Origin: CAYWGR01 sp964458015 | GTDB taxonomy: Bacteria > Planctomycetota > Planctomycetia > Pirellulales > Thermoguttaceae | Direction of reading: 5' to 3' | DNA: 49,754 bases | Assembly (NCBI GenBank): GCA_964458015.1 | Contig: CAYWGR010000016.1 | Coordinates: forward strand, 1 to 49,754 | Shown: positions 41,723 through 49,754 of the stretch, piece by piece | Layout of the letters: each line of letters starts with the position of its first letter | How positions within the stretch are numbered: the first letter of the stretch is position 1 | The notes under the pieces: model-generated | What the model saw: only the letters and a program-made list of their open reading frames with translations | What the model was told of the DNA's origin: nothing | Database searches by the model: none | Translations under genes and position numbers: made by a program

Positions 41723-42847
41723 ATGTCGGAAGTATTCCTGCTTTGTGAATACCCCACGCTGAACGGCGGCGAGCGTTCGATGCTTGCCACGTTCGACGGT
41801 ATCAGGGCCAATGGTTTTACGCCCGCCGTGATTGCTCCGCCGGAAGGGCCGTTGGCCGAAACGTTGGCTTCTAGCGGCGTTGAACTGTTGCCGTTTGACT
41901 TTCGGGCGGAGGATGGACGGCGTCGGCCGCAGAACATCTTGCGTGAACGTCTGGCGGCCATTCTTAAGCGGCGCCGCCCTATGTTGCTACATGCCAACAG
42001 TCTGGCGATGGGCCGGCTCTCGGGGCCCGTGGCATCTGAATTGTCGCTGCCAAGCCTGAGCCATTTGCGCGACATCGTTGGGCTAAGTGCCCAGGCGGTG
42101 ACGGATTTGAACTGCCACCAAAGACTGCTGGCTGTGTCGCATGCCGTTCGTGATTTTCATATCGCCGGTGGGCTGGCGGCGGAAAAAGTGCATGTCGTTT
42201 ACAACGGCGTTGATTTGGAACGGTTTCGGCCTCGACCGGCAACCGGCTATCTGCATCAGGAGCTTGGAATTTCGCCGCAAACGCCCCTGATCGGCACGAT
42301 TGGACAGATCGGCCTTCGCAAGGGGCAAGATATTCTGCTGCAAGCCGCAAGGCTGATCGCCGACCGAGCGCCGACGGCCCAATATCTCATCGTGGGCCAA
42401 CGCTGTTCGGAAAAGGACGAATCCTTGTGCTTCGAGCGGCGTTTGCATGAAGAACTTGGTGAAAATCTTGTCGGTCGCGTTCATTTCCTCGGTGTTCGCA
42501 ACGATATCGAACAACTGCTGAACGAGTTGACGCTCCTAGTGCATCCTGCACGTCAGGAACCATTGGGCCGCGTGCTTTTAGAAGCGGCGGCATCGGGCTG
42601 CGCGATTGTGGCCACGGACGTAGGCGGCACGGCCGAAATTTTTCCGCGGGAATCGAATGCCGCGTGGATTGTTCCGCCCCAGGATGCAAATGCCTTAGGA
42701 GAAGCGATGGTCCAACTGCTTGAAGATACTACCTTCCGGCAACGACTGGCCGTTGCCGCGAGGCAGCGTGCCGAGGAACAGTTCGATAGACGCACGGCCG
42801 CGGAACATTTGCTGCGTCATTATTGCGATTTGACGGTCGGCTGCTGA
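41723..42847 (+). CDS. glycosyltransferase family 4 (GT-B)
   Basis: This 374-aa protein has the GT-B layout of GT4 enzymes. The N-terminal part contains LCEYPTLNGGERSMLATFDG and LPSLSHLRDIVGL. The donor-binding half contains KVHVVYNGVDLERFRPRPA, GTIGQIGLRKGQDILLQAAR, VHFLGVRND, LVHPARQEPLGRVLLEAAAS and GCAIVATDVGGTAEIF. It transfers a sugar from a nucleotide donor to a lipid or saccharide acceptor, unknown here. It starts three bases after dapA and probably shares its promoter. No ribosome site is clear. Confidence 0.9.
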   Translation: MSEVFLLCEYPTLNGGERSMLATFDGIRANGFTPAVIAPPEGPLAETLASSGVELLPFDFRAEDGRRRPQNILRERLAAILKRRRPMLLHANSLAMGRLSGPVASELSLPSLSHLRDIVGLSAQAVTDLNCHQRLLAVSHAVRDFHIAGGLAAEKVHVVYNGVDLERFRPRPATGYLHQELGISPQTPLIGTIGQIGLRKGQDILLQAARLIADRAPTAQYLIVGQRCSEKDESLCFERRLHEELGENLVGRVHFLGVRNDIEQLLNELTLLVHPARQEPLGRVLLEAAASGCAIVATDVGGTAEIFPRESNAAWIVPPQDANALGEAMVQLLEDTTFRQRLAVAARQRAEEQFDRRTAAEHLLRHYCDLTVGC

Positions 42848-43064
42848 GCCTTTCGCGGCCAACCTTGCGTATCGCATATTTTGCTCCTTTCTTTCGCAAG
42901 ATGTTTCGCTATTTTCGCCAAATCGCCGAAATCGCCGCGTCGTTTGCAATTGACGCCTCTGTAGTCGCTTGGTATTTTATCCGCCCCGGAAAATATGGTC
43001 AAAAGTAGGGTGTTTTTTTGAGAAGCCGTTTGGAAGCGGTTCTGGCAGTAGAGCTGCAGGTCTC

Positions 43065-44123
43065 ATGGATGGTTCTGGTATGAGTGCGGTAACTGGACGA
43101 TTGCGCATCATCGCGGCCTTGTGCGGGGTGGTCGTTGGCGGCTGCGCTACGACTCCTTACCGCTATGCCGGCAATTATCACACCGAGCGTGACGCCGCCT
43201 TGAAATCCGGAGAGACGCAATCGGAACGTGGAGAGCGAAAGCCCATTCTCGACGGTATTGGCTGGGTTGTCGGAATACCAGGCAAAATTGTCATGCTCGA
43301 CAGCCGTGTTGCCAATCATCGAGTCTCGCCTGAGACGGAAGCGTGCCTGCTGGAATATCTGTCGAAGAATGATTTGGAGAAAGTCAAAGTACGGATCAAC
43401 GAGTACGATCCCGCCGATCAATGGCGACGGCTTAAGGCGAACGAGTCGATGATCGGACCGGTGCGATATACCTTTGGAACGCTTTCGGTCATCGGGTATA
43501 CGTTATTTCCCGGCCGCATTTGGGGCGGCGATGGATACGATCCTTATACGAATACCATTAGCATCTATTCCGATGTGCCCGCCATTGCCTTATACGAGGG
43601 CGGCTGCGCGAAGCAACAGGCAAAGAGCAAGTATAAAGGTCTCTCGGCCATTTTTGGCGGAGGGCCATTTGGCAGCATCCGAGCCACCAATGATGCCCTG
43701 GGGTATATCAAGGAAAACGGCAATGCCGAAGATATGCGAGGCGGCTACCAAAGCATGTATCCCATGGTGGCGATGTCCACGCTTTCGCCGGTTGCCCGTT
43801 TTTTCGCGCCGCCCTTGGTCATACCGGTTATCGTGGCCGGCCATGCGGCAGGTCAAGTAAAGGCATATAACATCCATGAAGCGGAATTTACAGGAAGTTC
43901 ACTGGTGGACCCCAATCGTCCGCGCGTGGAATTCCCTGGAAGCATCGCCTCGAAAGCCTTTAATGACATTGAAGCAAACAATGCCATACAGCCACTCAAT
44001 GATACAGACATTGCCGGGGTAAAAGCGGAGGAGTCGAACGTCGAGGCACAGGGCCAAGGGCAGGAAGTTGCCCCGGCTTCTTTCTCCACCGATGTCCTAC
44101 GGCTCCCGCCCGTGGTTCGATAA
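43065..44123 (+). CDS. lipoprotein of unknown function
   Basis: This 352-aa protein has a lipobox (VVGGC, within RLRIIAALCGVVVGGCATTP). After it come a region with ILDGIGWVVGIPGKIVMLDS, VNEYDPADQWRRLKANE-like charged sequence, and IYSDVPAIALYEGGCAKQQA. A hydrophobic stretch, VARFFAPPLVIPVIVAGHAA, lies near residue 265. It is outer- or inner-membrane anchored; no family with a known role is recognised. The ATG at 43065 follows CAGG; an ATG at 43080 is an equally possible start. It precedes a cupin gene by 27 bases. Confidence 0.7.
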   Translation: MDGSGMSAVTGRLRIIAALCGVVVGGCATTPYRYAGNYHTERDAALKSGETQSERGERKPILDGIGWVVGIPGKIVMLDSRVANHRVSPETEACLLEYLSKNDLEKVKVRINEYDPADQWRRLKANESMIGPVRYTFGTLSVIGYTLFPGRIWGGDGYDPYTNTISIYSDVPAIALYEGGCAKQQAKSKYKGLSAIFGGGPFGSIRATNDALGYIKENGNAEDMRGGYQSMYPMVAMSTLSPVARFFAPPLVIPVIVAGHAAGQVKAYNIHEAEFTGSSLVDPNRPRVEFPGSIASKAFNDIEANNAIQPLNDTDIAGVKAEESNVEAQGQGQEVAPASFSTDVLRLPPVVR

Positions 44124-44150
44124 ATCCTTCAGAAAATAGGGGAAAATCGT

Positions 44151-44519
44151 ATGGCCACCCACATCTCGAAGCCTGTTGTGATGCAAGCCGCGGGACATCC
44201 GCCCAAAACCATCGAGGAGTTTGTCGGCCGCGTGAATTCTCAGACCGAGGCCGTTAGCATTGCGCGCATGAAAAGCCCCAGCGGATGGTCGGAGCCGGGC
44301 CAGATGCCTCGGTTCGATGAATATACGGTCGTCCTTCACGGCGTTTTGCACGTCAAGTTGCAGCATAAGGAGTTTGACGTGCAAGCGGGTCAGGCGATCA
44401 TCGTGCAGGCGGGTGAATGGGTGCAATACAGCACGCCTTCGCCCGAGGGAGCGGAATATATCGCCGTTTGTCTGCCGGCATTTTCGCCTTCGCTCGTGCA
44501 TCGTGATGTTGTGGTGTAG
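44151..44519 (+). CDS. small cupin-fold protein
   Basis: This 122-aa protein reads as a single cupin domain (RFDEYTVVLHGVLHVKLQHK, DVQAGQAIIVQAGEWVQYST). The His residues that bind metal in classical cupin motifs 1 and 2 are not in place, so a metal-dependent enzyme is doubtful; EutQ-like or binding roles are alternatives. AGGGGA lies seven bases before the ATG. It lies between a lipoprotein gene and a GNAT gene and could be co-transcribed with them. Confidence 0.8.
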   Translation: MATHISKPVVMQAAGHPPKTIEEFVGRVNSQTEAVSIARMKSPSGWSEPGQMPRFDEYTVVLHGVLHVKLQHKEFDVQAGQAIIVQAGEWVQYSTPSPEGAEYIAVCLPAFSPSLVHRDVVV

Positions 44520-44554
44520 TAGAGCAAGAACAAGCGGTCGAATAGAGATCAACC

Positions 44555-45019
44555 ATGGATATTTCACAAGCGACCATCGGCGATGCGGAAGCGATTTTCG
44601 AGTTGCAACAGCGCGCCTACCAAACCGAGGCCGCGATTTACGATGATTATACAATTCCACCCTTGGTCGAAACGCTGGATGAGTTGCAGGACCAATTCCG
44701 AGGCAAGCTCTTTCTCAAAGCGGTGGAAGACGGCCGGATTGTGGGCTCGGTTCGGGCGTATCAAAAAAACGAAACCTGTTTCATCGAACGCTTGATCGTC
44801 TATCCGGAGCATCGCCGACGAGGCATTGGCTCCGCTCTCTTGCAACAAATCGAAGCCATGTATCCTAACGCCGTTCGATTTGAGTTGTTTACAGGCGATA
44901 AAAGCGAAGATAACCTTCGGCTTTATCTGCGGCACGGCTACCGGCCCTTCCGCCAAACGCCTGTCAGCGATAGTATAACGATGGTGTTTCTGGAAAAAAA
45001 TGCCGCCATTGTTTGCTGA
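44555..45019 (+). CDS. GNAT-family N-acetyltransferase
   Basis: This 154-aa protein is a single GNAT domain. Recognisable pieces are ATIGDAEAIFELQQRAYQ at the start, FIERLIVYPEHRRRGIGSAL (acetyl-CoA loop R-R-x-G-I-G) and VRFELFTGDKSEDNLRLYLR, with RHGYRPF. It acetylates an unknown amine or protein. It starts 35 bases after the cupin gene. No ribosome site is evident. The next gene is on the opposite strand. Confidence 0.9.
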   Translation: MDISQATIGDAEAIFELQQRAYQTEAAIYDDYTIPPLVETLDELQDQFRGKLFLKAVEDGRIVGSVRAYQKNETCFIERLIVYPEHRRRGIGSALLQQIEAMYPNAVRFELFTGDKSEDNLRLYLRHGYRPFRQTPVSDSITMVFLEKNAAIVC

Positions 45020-45141
45020 GCCATCCTGGTTCTCGGGTTTCAGCCTGGGAACTTAGCCCACGTTGCATAGCGTTGCGAAGCCGGAGCTTGGGAACGAGAT
45101 GAAAAAGACCCACGAAACAGCCGTGCTATCCGTGTGGAAAC

Positions 45142-45678
45142 CTAGCCCAGCATTGCCTGAATGAATTTGTTTTTTTCCTTCAGGTAAGCCGTAGGATCGG
45201 TGATGCCGTCGGAAAGAATTTCTCGCTTTCGGGCCACATAAGCTTTGAGCAACTCCGGATCGGCTCGCATACAGGTTCGGAAAAAACGCATGTCGTCTAC
45301 CTCGGGCGAATCGGCCGGGAGGATATGCAGATGCCGCCCAAATGTTTCGCCGTCGAAGGATACCGAGCCGACGCACAAAGCACGGCTTTCGGGCCAGATG
45401 CCGTGATCCGTCCGACGTTGAAAACCGAGCCGTTCGAGAGTCTCTTGAACGGTTTCAAGCTCACCTTCGCCGGCCACGGCCATGAGGTCCACGATTCCCC
45501 TGCCCGCACAACCGGGAACGGCCGTGCTGCCGACATGCTCTACGCGAATCTGCGGAAGAACCGAGGCAACGCCGTCGGCAACTGACCGGGCGACCATTGC
45601 CGCTCGCGGATCGTAAGCACGACATACGGCTGTGTGTGATTCATAAGGACCGATGATAGGGGGAATCATGTCGGGCAT
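45142..45678 (-). CDS. GrpB/UPF0157-family nucleotidyltransferase-like protein
   Basis: This 178-aa protein has the GrpB signature: IRVEHVGSTAVPGCAGRGIV and DLMAV, then RHLHILPADSPEVDDMRFF, FRTCMRADPELLKAYVARKR. GrpB proteins have a nucleotidyltransferase-like fold and have been linked to CoA or dephospho-CoA chemistry in some fusions, but this stand-alone type has no proven role. An internal ATG three codons in is an alternative start. It converges on the GNAT gene, with 122 bases between that hold a GTTC...GAAC hairpin-like repeat but no terminator. Confidence 0.85.
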   Translation of the reverse strand: MPDMIPPIIGPYESHTAVCRAYDPRAAMVARSVADGVASVLPQIRVEHVGSTAVPGCAGRGIVDLMAVAGEGELETVQETLERLGFQRRTDHGIWPESRALCVGSVSFDGETFGRHLHILPADSPEVDDMRFFRTCMRADPELLKAYVARKREILSDGITDPTAYLKEKNKFIQAMLG

Positions 45679-45751
45679 ATCTTGGCAACATCGGATTTAT
45701 TGTTCTTTGGAATTCGGCATCTATACTCGGACAACCTTCGGACCAACGTTC

Positions 45752-46594
45752 TCACGGTTTCGTTCGTATGGTTTGCCGTCGAATAATGGCAGCGCTATTT
45801 CGCTGCACGGTGCGTGCGAAGTGGACAGCCGGAGGGCCGAACAACATCGCGTAATAATGGTGGTTTGGCGGAAGATCGACCAAGGATTTCAACTGCGGCA
45901 CGGATTCAAACGCCAGCTTCAGCAGCCCGCACCAAACCGTGCCCAAGCCGATGCTTTGAGCCAATAGCTCGAAATATGTTAGTGCGATCGGCACGTCCTC
46001 CGTGGCGCAAGGCGTTTGCGGCGGAGCCGAAACGATCAGCAAGTGCGGCGCGCCGCGAAATATCACATCGATCCCATGCTCGGCGTAAGCGGAAATGGCT
46101 CGCTCGATATAGGAAAAACGTTCGGGAATGCGTCCGGCTTTCGAGGCTGCAATCAGCGCTTGCATGACTTCTTCTCGAAGGCGATGCAACTGGTCCTTGT
46201 CGTCGATTACCGTGAAGGTCAACGAGCGGCTGTTCACGCCGGTCGGCGCGTGGGCAACCGTGGCCAGCAAGTGGTCAATCACTGTGGGGGCAACATTCTG
46301 ATCGCGATACTGCCGAACGCTTCGCCGGCCGCGCATCAGAAGCTCCAATTGCATATGCGTCGGCCAAACATCGGCCGACACCGGAAAGCTGTCGGTGGGG
46401 TTTAGGCCGAAAACCGAAACGGCCGCCGTCGGACAAACGGCCATGCAGTGCTGGCATTGAAGACAGTTTTCTTCATTCTCGGCCGAGACAAATGGAATTT
46501 TTTCGGCGTTTTGCTCAATGATATGCGAAGGACAATCCGTCACGCATAGTCCGCAACGGTTGCAACGATCCTCTTGCACGGAAAAATCAAGCAT
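45752..46594 (-). CDS. ferredoxin-nitroreductase fusion protein
   Basis: This 280-aa protein has two [4Fe-4S] ferredoxin motifs at its N terminus: Cys11, 14, 17, 21 (CNRCGLCVTDCP) and Cys44, 47, 50, 54 (CLQCQHCMAVCP). From about residue 75 it has an FMN-dependent nitroreductase domain (RGRRSVRQYRDQNVAPTVID, HAPTGVNSRSLTF, SIGLGTVWCGLLKLAF). It should reduce a nitro or quinone-like substrate with electrons passed through the clusters. An upstream TTG start is unlikely. The Cys-rich gene ends 51 bases upstream on the same strand, so a small operon is possible. Confidence 0.9.
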   Translation of the reverse strand: MLDFSVQEDRCNRCGLCVTDCPSHIIEQNAEKIPFVSAENEENCLQCQHCMAVCPTAAVSVFGLNPTDSFPVSADVWPTHMQLELLMRGRRSVRQYRDQNVAPTVIDHLLATVAHAPTGVNSRSLTFTVIDDKDQLHRLREEVMQALIAASKAGRIPERFSYIERAISAYAEHGIDVIFRGAPHLLIVSAPPQTPCATEDVPIALTYFELLAQSIGLGTVWCGLLKLAFESVPQLKSLVDLPPNHHYYAMLFGPPAVHFARTVQRNSAAIIRRQTIRTKP

Positions 46595-46645
46595 GGGAGG
46601 GCTTTCACTTAGGCAAGATACCAAACGGCACGGCAAGTAAATGCG

Positions 46646-47146
46646 TCAGGCATTATCTTCCAGTTGCGCAAAAACAACGCCGTAGTTTTTGCCGTATTTT
46701 TTGGCACATTTCGGACAATAGGTATAGTGAATGTAATTTTTGACGGACCGTCGGCCCTGGGCAGCCAAAAAGGCATCCATTTTTGTAAGCCATTCCGGCA
46801 CGGCATGATACGGCCCTTCGTAAACCTTGCTGAAAAACGTGCCGGTGATTTTCACGTTTTTTGCATTGGCCACTTCCTTCGATACGCTCAGAAAAAGCTC
46901 GGATCGCCACGGCGACGGATCGTAAAAGAGAATCAAGGAATCCTCGGCAGGTAATGCGGCATCGGCAGCCAAGGTTTTGTTCCACATCCGGCAAATCACA
47001 CGGCCGACGTTCAAGGGGATATGAAACAATTGAATGACTTTGTCGGTAATAAAAAGTTTGTCATGCCAATGATGCGTTTTCTCGTCCCATCGTGAAGGAT
47101 CGAACAGAGGGCAGCAGCAGTCGTTGGCCGTCTCGGATTGGCTCAT
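46646..47146 (-). CDS. Cys-rich protein of unknown function
   Basis: This 166-aa protein begins SETANDCCCPLFDPSRWDEK and ends with a CPKC motif (HYTYCPKCAKKYGKNYGVVF). These Cys residues could bind zinc or a metal cluster. Between them are KTHHWHDKLFITDKVIQLFH, PLNVGRVICRMWNKTL and KITGTFFSKVYEGPYHAVPE. I recall such proteins annotated loosely as hydrolases, but I see no catalytic motif and assign no activity. AAGG lies nine bases before the ATG at 47146. It precedes the ferredoxin-nitroreductase gene on the same strand. Confidence 0.7.
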   Translation of the reverse strand: MSQSETANDCCCPLFDPSRWDEKTHHWHDKLFITDKVIQLFHIPLNVGRVICRMWNKTLAADAALPAEDSLILFYDPSPWRSELFLSVSKEVANAKNVKITGTFFSKVYEGPYHAVPEWLTKMDAFLAAQGRRSVKNYIHYTYCPKCAKKYGKNYGVVFAQLEDNA

Positions 47147-47664
47147 GATTTGTGCCTTATTGAAATTTGCACCTAACAAACCACACACAGACAAAGGAGA
47201 TTTTCCGTTAACGGAAGCTGGAGGACGCCGTTTTCAAGATCAACCATGCCTCCGGCGACTCCTCGGAAGCAAATCCAGCTCCCGCAACTTGGACACGGAT
47301 GCTAAAACGGCCGTATCTTATCAGAAGACGGAGAATCGTTCCACCGGTTATAGGGCAGGCTGTAGGCACCCGGGTTGAGGATAGTTGGATAAGATAGCTG
47401 CGTGCCCTGGCTAAAAGAACAGCATCTCTTGATACCGACCAATCCCCCCTAATGATGTATTCGTCTGAGCCAAGGTTTACGAACTCGGCGGGCTTGATAA
47501 TCATCGAAGATGGGTTACACTTAGACGAATAGTCGGTTCCCGCTGTCGGTATCTCTTGATGAGCATTCCGATGCGAAGCCCTACATGAGGGGAAAAGCAA
47601 CTGGTTGATCCTTGTTGTTTTTTAAGCCGGCTAATGATTGTAAGTGCATTGGCGACAATGCTTT
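47147..47664. other. 518-bp intergenic region before tRNA-His
   Basis: No gene is supported. A 130-aa minus-strand frame (47208-47600) has no motif and is rejected. GATACCGAC (47432-47440) and GTCGGTATC (47544-47552) form a widely spaced inverted pair. A possible -10-like GACAAT (47654-47659) precedes the tRNA, but no good -35 is seen. Confidence 0.4.
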
Positions 47665-47739
47665 GGTGGCTGTAGCTCAGTCGGTTAGAGTACCAGATTG
47701 TGGATCTGGGTGTCGCGGGTTCGAGTCCCGTCAGCCACC
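47665..47739 (+). tRNA. tRNA-His (anticodon GTG)
   Basis: A full cloverleaf is visible. The acceptor GTGGCTG (47666-47672) pairs with CAGCCAC (47732-47738), with the His-specific extra G at 47665 facing the discriminator C at 47739. The D-arm includes TAGCTCAGTCGGTTAGAG. The anticodon stem CCAGA/TCTGG encloses loop TTGTGGA, whose anticodon GTG is at 47700-47702. The T-arm GCGGGTTCGAGTCCCGT is standard. CCA is not encoded and must be added. A strong terminator lies about 53 bases downstream. Confidence 0.96.
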
Positions 47740-47791
47740 CCTTGCGGATTTCGTGAGGGACAGGATTGTCCACGAAGAACCGTACAATGGG

Positions 47792-47828
47792 CCTCAAGTG
47801 CTTTTCTAATGGGCACTTGAGGTTTTTT
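47792..47828 (+). terminator. intrinsic terminator after tRNA-His
   Basis: A perfect 10-bp stem, CCTCAAGTGC (47792-47801) and GCACTTGAGG (47813-47822), with an 11-base loop is followed directly by six Ts. This is a classical rho-independent terminator. Confidence 0.9.
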
Positions 47829-48034
47829 CTTTCGGCTGCTGCCGCCTATCGGCAATTTGGCGAAGCCGGTTTATTAAGCAAATTGAATTGTGATTGCTAT
47901 TCTGAATGTCTCAGTTCGATTCCAAACTGCGCAGTGATGCCATTGTGATGCCGCAAGCGATTTGCCGAATGTCTATTGGACGGTAGATACGCTCGGGATG
48001 GGCAAATCAGCACCAGTTATGCATTGGAGCAGTA

Positions 48035-48089
48035 CCAAAAAAGAAATTGGGCGCCATGCCCACGGGAAGCGTAAGCATGGCACCCAATT
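48035..48089 (-). terminator. terminator of the GH29 gene, also a dispersed palindrome
   Basis: AATTGGGCGCCATGC (48045-48059) and GCATGGCACCCAATT (48075-48089) pair over 15 bp with one mismatch around a 15-base loop. On the minus strand it is followed by TTCTTTTTT. It lies 43 bases beyond the fucosidase stop. The GGTGCCATGC...GGGCATGGC core is a repeat type common in planctomycetes. Confidence 0.8.
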
Positions 48090-48131
48090 ATTTCGTTTTG
48101 CTAAAAGCGATTGTCTTAGGCCGCGATCGCG

Positions 48132-49481
48132 TTACTTCGTTTCCAAGACGATGACCGAAGCAATCGCGTCGGGGGCTTGGGCGGGAACGGCGATTTCGAT
48201 GCCGTCGCCCGCGGGCGTTACGGCCAAAGCGGCATGATTGGCATCGGCCAACAAGTAGGCGGCCTTAACATTCTGAGCGTTTACGCCGGCGACCGGCAGC
48301 TTGCCGTTCGGCCAATTGAAGACGTGCAGATACAATTTGCCGGGCTTTTGGGTAACGCGTCCCCAGGCTGGCGATTTGGCAAAGGGGCAGGCGGTCGTGC
48401 CGTAGATGGACTCTCCGTTGACTTTCATCCATCGGCCCATATCGCGCAACCGCTCGACGCTGGGACCGGGGATCAAGCCTTCGCTCGTAGGCCCGACGTT
48501 CAGCAGATAGTTGCCGCCTTTGCTGGCGATGTCGATTAGGTTACGAATCAAATCGGTCGAAGATTTCCAATGCTGATCGTTCTTATTGTAGCCCCAGTGG
48601 TCGTTCATCGTCATGCACGATTCCCAATCAACGCCCGGCAGTCCGCCGGCGGGGATCTCTTGCTCGGGCGTGCCGTAGTCGCCGACAACGTCGTCGCCTT
48701 TGCTGAGGCCCTGCATTCCTTGGCGATTTTTGCCGACGCGGTTGTTTACAATCACGTCTTTTTGCAGGCTACGGCAGTAGGCATAGAGATCCTTGCCGCG
48801 CTCTTGGGTCCAGGTGTTTTCCCACTCGCCGTCGAACCACAAGATGCCCAACGGGCCGTAGTTGGTCGCAAGTTCCTTGAGCTGGCCTTTCATGTATTGA
48901 ACGTAACGATCCATGTCGACATCGCCCTTGGCGACATCGTTCCAGGCGCGACGCGGCGTGTAGTTCGGATGATGCCAGTCCATGATCGAATGGTAGAAGC
49001 AGAACTTGATGCCGGCCTCTTTACAGGCCGCGGCAAGATCTTTCATCGGGTCGTGCTTGTAGGGCGACGACATGATGCTCCAGTCGGTCAGCTTGGTGTC
49101 GAACATGCAGAAGCCGTCGTGGTGTTTGCTGGTGATGACCAAATACTTCACGCCTGCATCTTTTGCAATTTCGACCCATTCCTTGGCGTTGAATTTGACG
49201 GGATTGAATTGGTCGCGGAATTTTTCATACTGCGAGACGGGCATTTTGGTTTCTTCCATGAACCACTCGCCGTAGCCCTTGTTGCCGTTCCATTCACCCG
49301 CCGGAACGCTATACACGCCCCAGTGAATGAACATGCCGAACTTCGCCTCGCGGAACCAAGCCATCCGGGCGTCGAATTCCTGCTTTGATTCCTTGGCCGG
49401 AGCGTCGGCGGCCGGGGAGGCCGTGGCATAAGCAAGCGATAAAACAATCGCAGCGAGAAACAGGCTAAGTGATCTGGACAT
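48132..49481 (-). CDS. secreted alpha-L-fucosidase, GH29
   Basis: This 449-aa enzyme releases alpha-L-fucose from glycans outside the cytoplasm. It has a signal peptide (SLSLFLAAIVLSLAYATASP) and a GH29 TIM barrel: AKFGMFIHWGVYSVPAGEW, YLVITSKHHDGFCMFDTKLT, FCFYHSIMDWHHP, and GILWFDGEWENTW carrying the probable nucleophile Asp. The acid/base Glu is variable in GH29 and was not assigned. A small C-terminal beta domain follows. AGGAG lies nine bases before ATG 49481, which excludes an upstream frame extension. The substrate is probably marine or plant fucosylated polysaccharide. It is a single gene. Confidence 0.95.
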   Translation of the reverse strand: MSRSLSLFLAAIVLSLAYATASPAADAPAKESKQEFDARMAWFREAKFGMFIHWGVYSVPAGEWNGNKGYGEWFMEETKMPVSQYEKFRDQFNPVKFNAKEWVEIAKDAGVKYLVITSKHHDGFCMFDTKLTDWSIMSSPYKHDPMKDLAAACKEAGIKFCFYHSIMDWHHPNYTPRRAWNDVAKGDVDMDRYVQYMKGQLKELATNYGPLGILWFDGEWENTWTQERGKDLYAYCRSLQKDVIVNNRVGKNRQGMQGLSKGDDVVGDYGTPEQEIPAGGLPGVDWESCMTMNDHWGYNKNDQHWKSSTDLIRNLIDIASKGGNYLLNVGPTSEGLIPGPSVERLRDMGRWMKVNGESIYGTTACPFAKSPAWGRVTQKPGKLYLHVFNWPNGKLPVAGVNAQNVKAAYLLADANHAALAVTPAGDGIEIAVPAQAPDAIASVIVLETK

Positions 49482-49625
49482 GGAACAAGCTCCTGATGGA
49501 AATGGCCGAAAAAAGGCGTGAAAAACGGGGCGTATGCGGGCTGGGTGCAATTTTGCCAAGCACAAGCCTCAATCTCTGATTTTACGCTAAAATCCGGGGG
49601 GCAGCAAGTCATGGGATAGGAGGCC

Positions 49626-49700
49626 CAGGAGAACTACAAAGTCGCCAAAAGCAGTCATTCTGAGCATGGCGAAGAATCTATGTGAGTCTATACAAGTCCT
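49626..49700. repeat. left half of a second MITE copy
   Basis: CAGGAGAACTACAAAGTC (one mismatch to the intact terminal repeat) begins a 75-bp match to the left half of the MITE at 28333-28481, with four to five further differences. The similarity ends at TACAAGTCCT, and the right half is not visible before the window ends. The flanking TAGTGTCCGAACG might be another element's end. Confidence 0.75.
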
Positions 49701-49754
49701 CACTAGTGTCCGAACGTTTTTATAAAACTCACGTGTAAGCGTTTGCTAATCAAC

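Larger units (their letters stand above)
47740..48131. other. 392-bp region between tRNA-His and GH29 gene
   Basis: The region contains two terminator-like hairpins, listed separately, one for each flanking transcript. No gene is visible. Confidence 0.5.

Noticed and set aside
47208..47600. 130-aa minus-strand frame before tRNA-His
   Set aside because: There is no motif, no ribosome site and no coding bias.
47501..47797. 98-aa open frame on the minus strand across the tRNA
   Set aside because: It is the antisense translation of tRNA-His (GLEPATPRST-type peptide), a well-known annotation artefact.
49701..49754. Insertion-sequence end at the right edge (TAGTGTCCGAACG)
   Set aside because: Only about 50 bases are visible, and no partner repeat or transposase can be seen.

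Overview
The window looks like part of a planctomycete chromosome (Planctomycetota, probably Pirellulales-like). The evidence is indirect. The genes belong to a Gram-negative cell that makes Kdo (kdsB). Many lipoproteins are typical of the phylum, including a YdjY-like/DUF4019 protein and a DUF1570 HExxH protein. There are Tat-exported Gfo/Idh and sugar-isomerase-like enzymes, a GH29 fucosidase, large multidomain secreted proteins, and long intergenic stretches full of short repeats. No rRNA, phage, plasmid or CRISPR locus is visible. One tRNA (His, GTG anticodon) is present.

Layout. 0.1-4.8 kb: a giant secreted substrate-binding/TPR protein, then a MazEF-type toxin-antitoxin pair with a near-consensus promoter over a palindromic operator. 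4.9-9.1 kb: kdsB, then a divergent zinc/manganese ABC importer operon (RHH/Cys-rich regulator, binding lipoprotein, ATPase, permease) with two palindromic operator candidates. 9.3-16.3 kb: a YdjY-like lipoprotein, a tandem GNAT protein, an acyltransferase-3, a DUF1570 peptidase-like lipoprotein, a methyltransferase and ispG. 16.9-20.7 kb: a small conserved-looking gene, a XerC/XerD recombinase, and two orphan response regulators (LuxR type and NtrC type). 20.9-25.8 kb: a NIF3 protein, a glycosyltransferase fused to a domain that resembles BshC (bacillithiol synthase), and an Eis-like acetyltransferase. 25.8-35.3 kb: a large CARDB/IPT secreted protein, a WD-x-LASELG/arginine-rich protein, a two-gene nucleotidyltransferase pair resembling a toxin-antitoxin system, mfd and a PpiC/SurA-like isomerase. 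35.4-40 kb: a three-gene catabolic operon (UroD-like, TIM-barrel isomerase-like, Gfo/Idh or GH109-like) divergent from an AraC regulator. 40-47.1 kb: pdxJ, dapA, a glycosyltransferase, a lipoprotein, a cupin, a GNAT, a GrpB-like protein, a ferredoxin-nitroreductase and a Cys-rich protein. 47.6-49.5 kb: tRNA-His and GH29.

The strongest genome-scale signal is repeats. Seven arrays of degenerate 7-bp units occur. They abut gene ends (znuA, xerD, NIF3) or start codons (xerD, dapA), and one lies in frame inside mfd. A different palindromic repeat lies in frame inside ispG. A 149-bp MITE has perfect 18-bp terminal inverted repeats and a perfect 9-bp target duplication, and there are partial copies elsewhere. 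The most interesting candidate systems are the glycosyltransferase-BshC-like fusion beside a GNAT (a possible low-molecular-weight thiol or Cys-conjugate pathway), the overlapping 75-aa/nucleotidyltransferase pair, and the Cys-rich RHH regulator of the metal importer. All calls come from reading the sequence; no database search was run.
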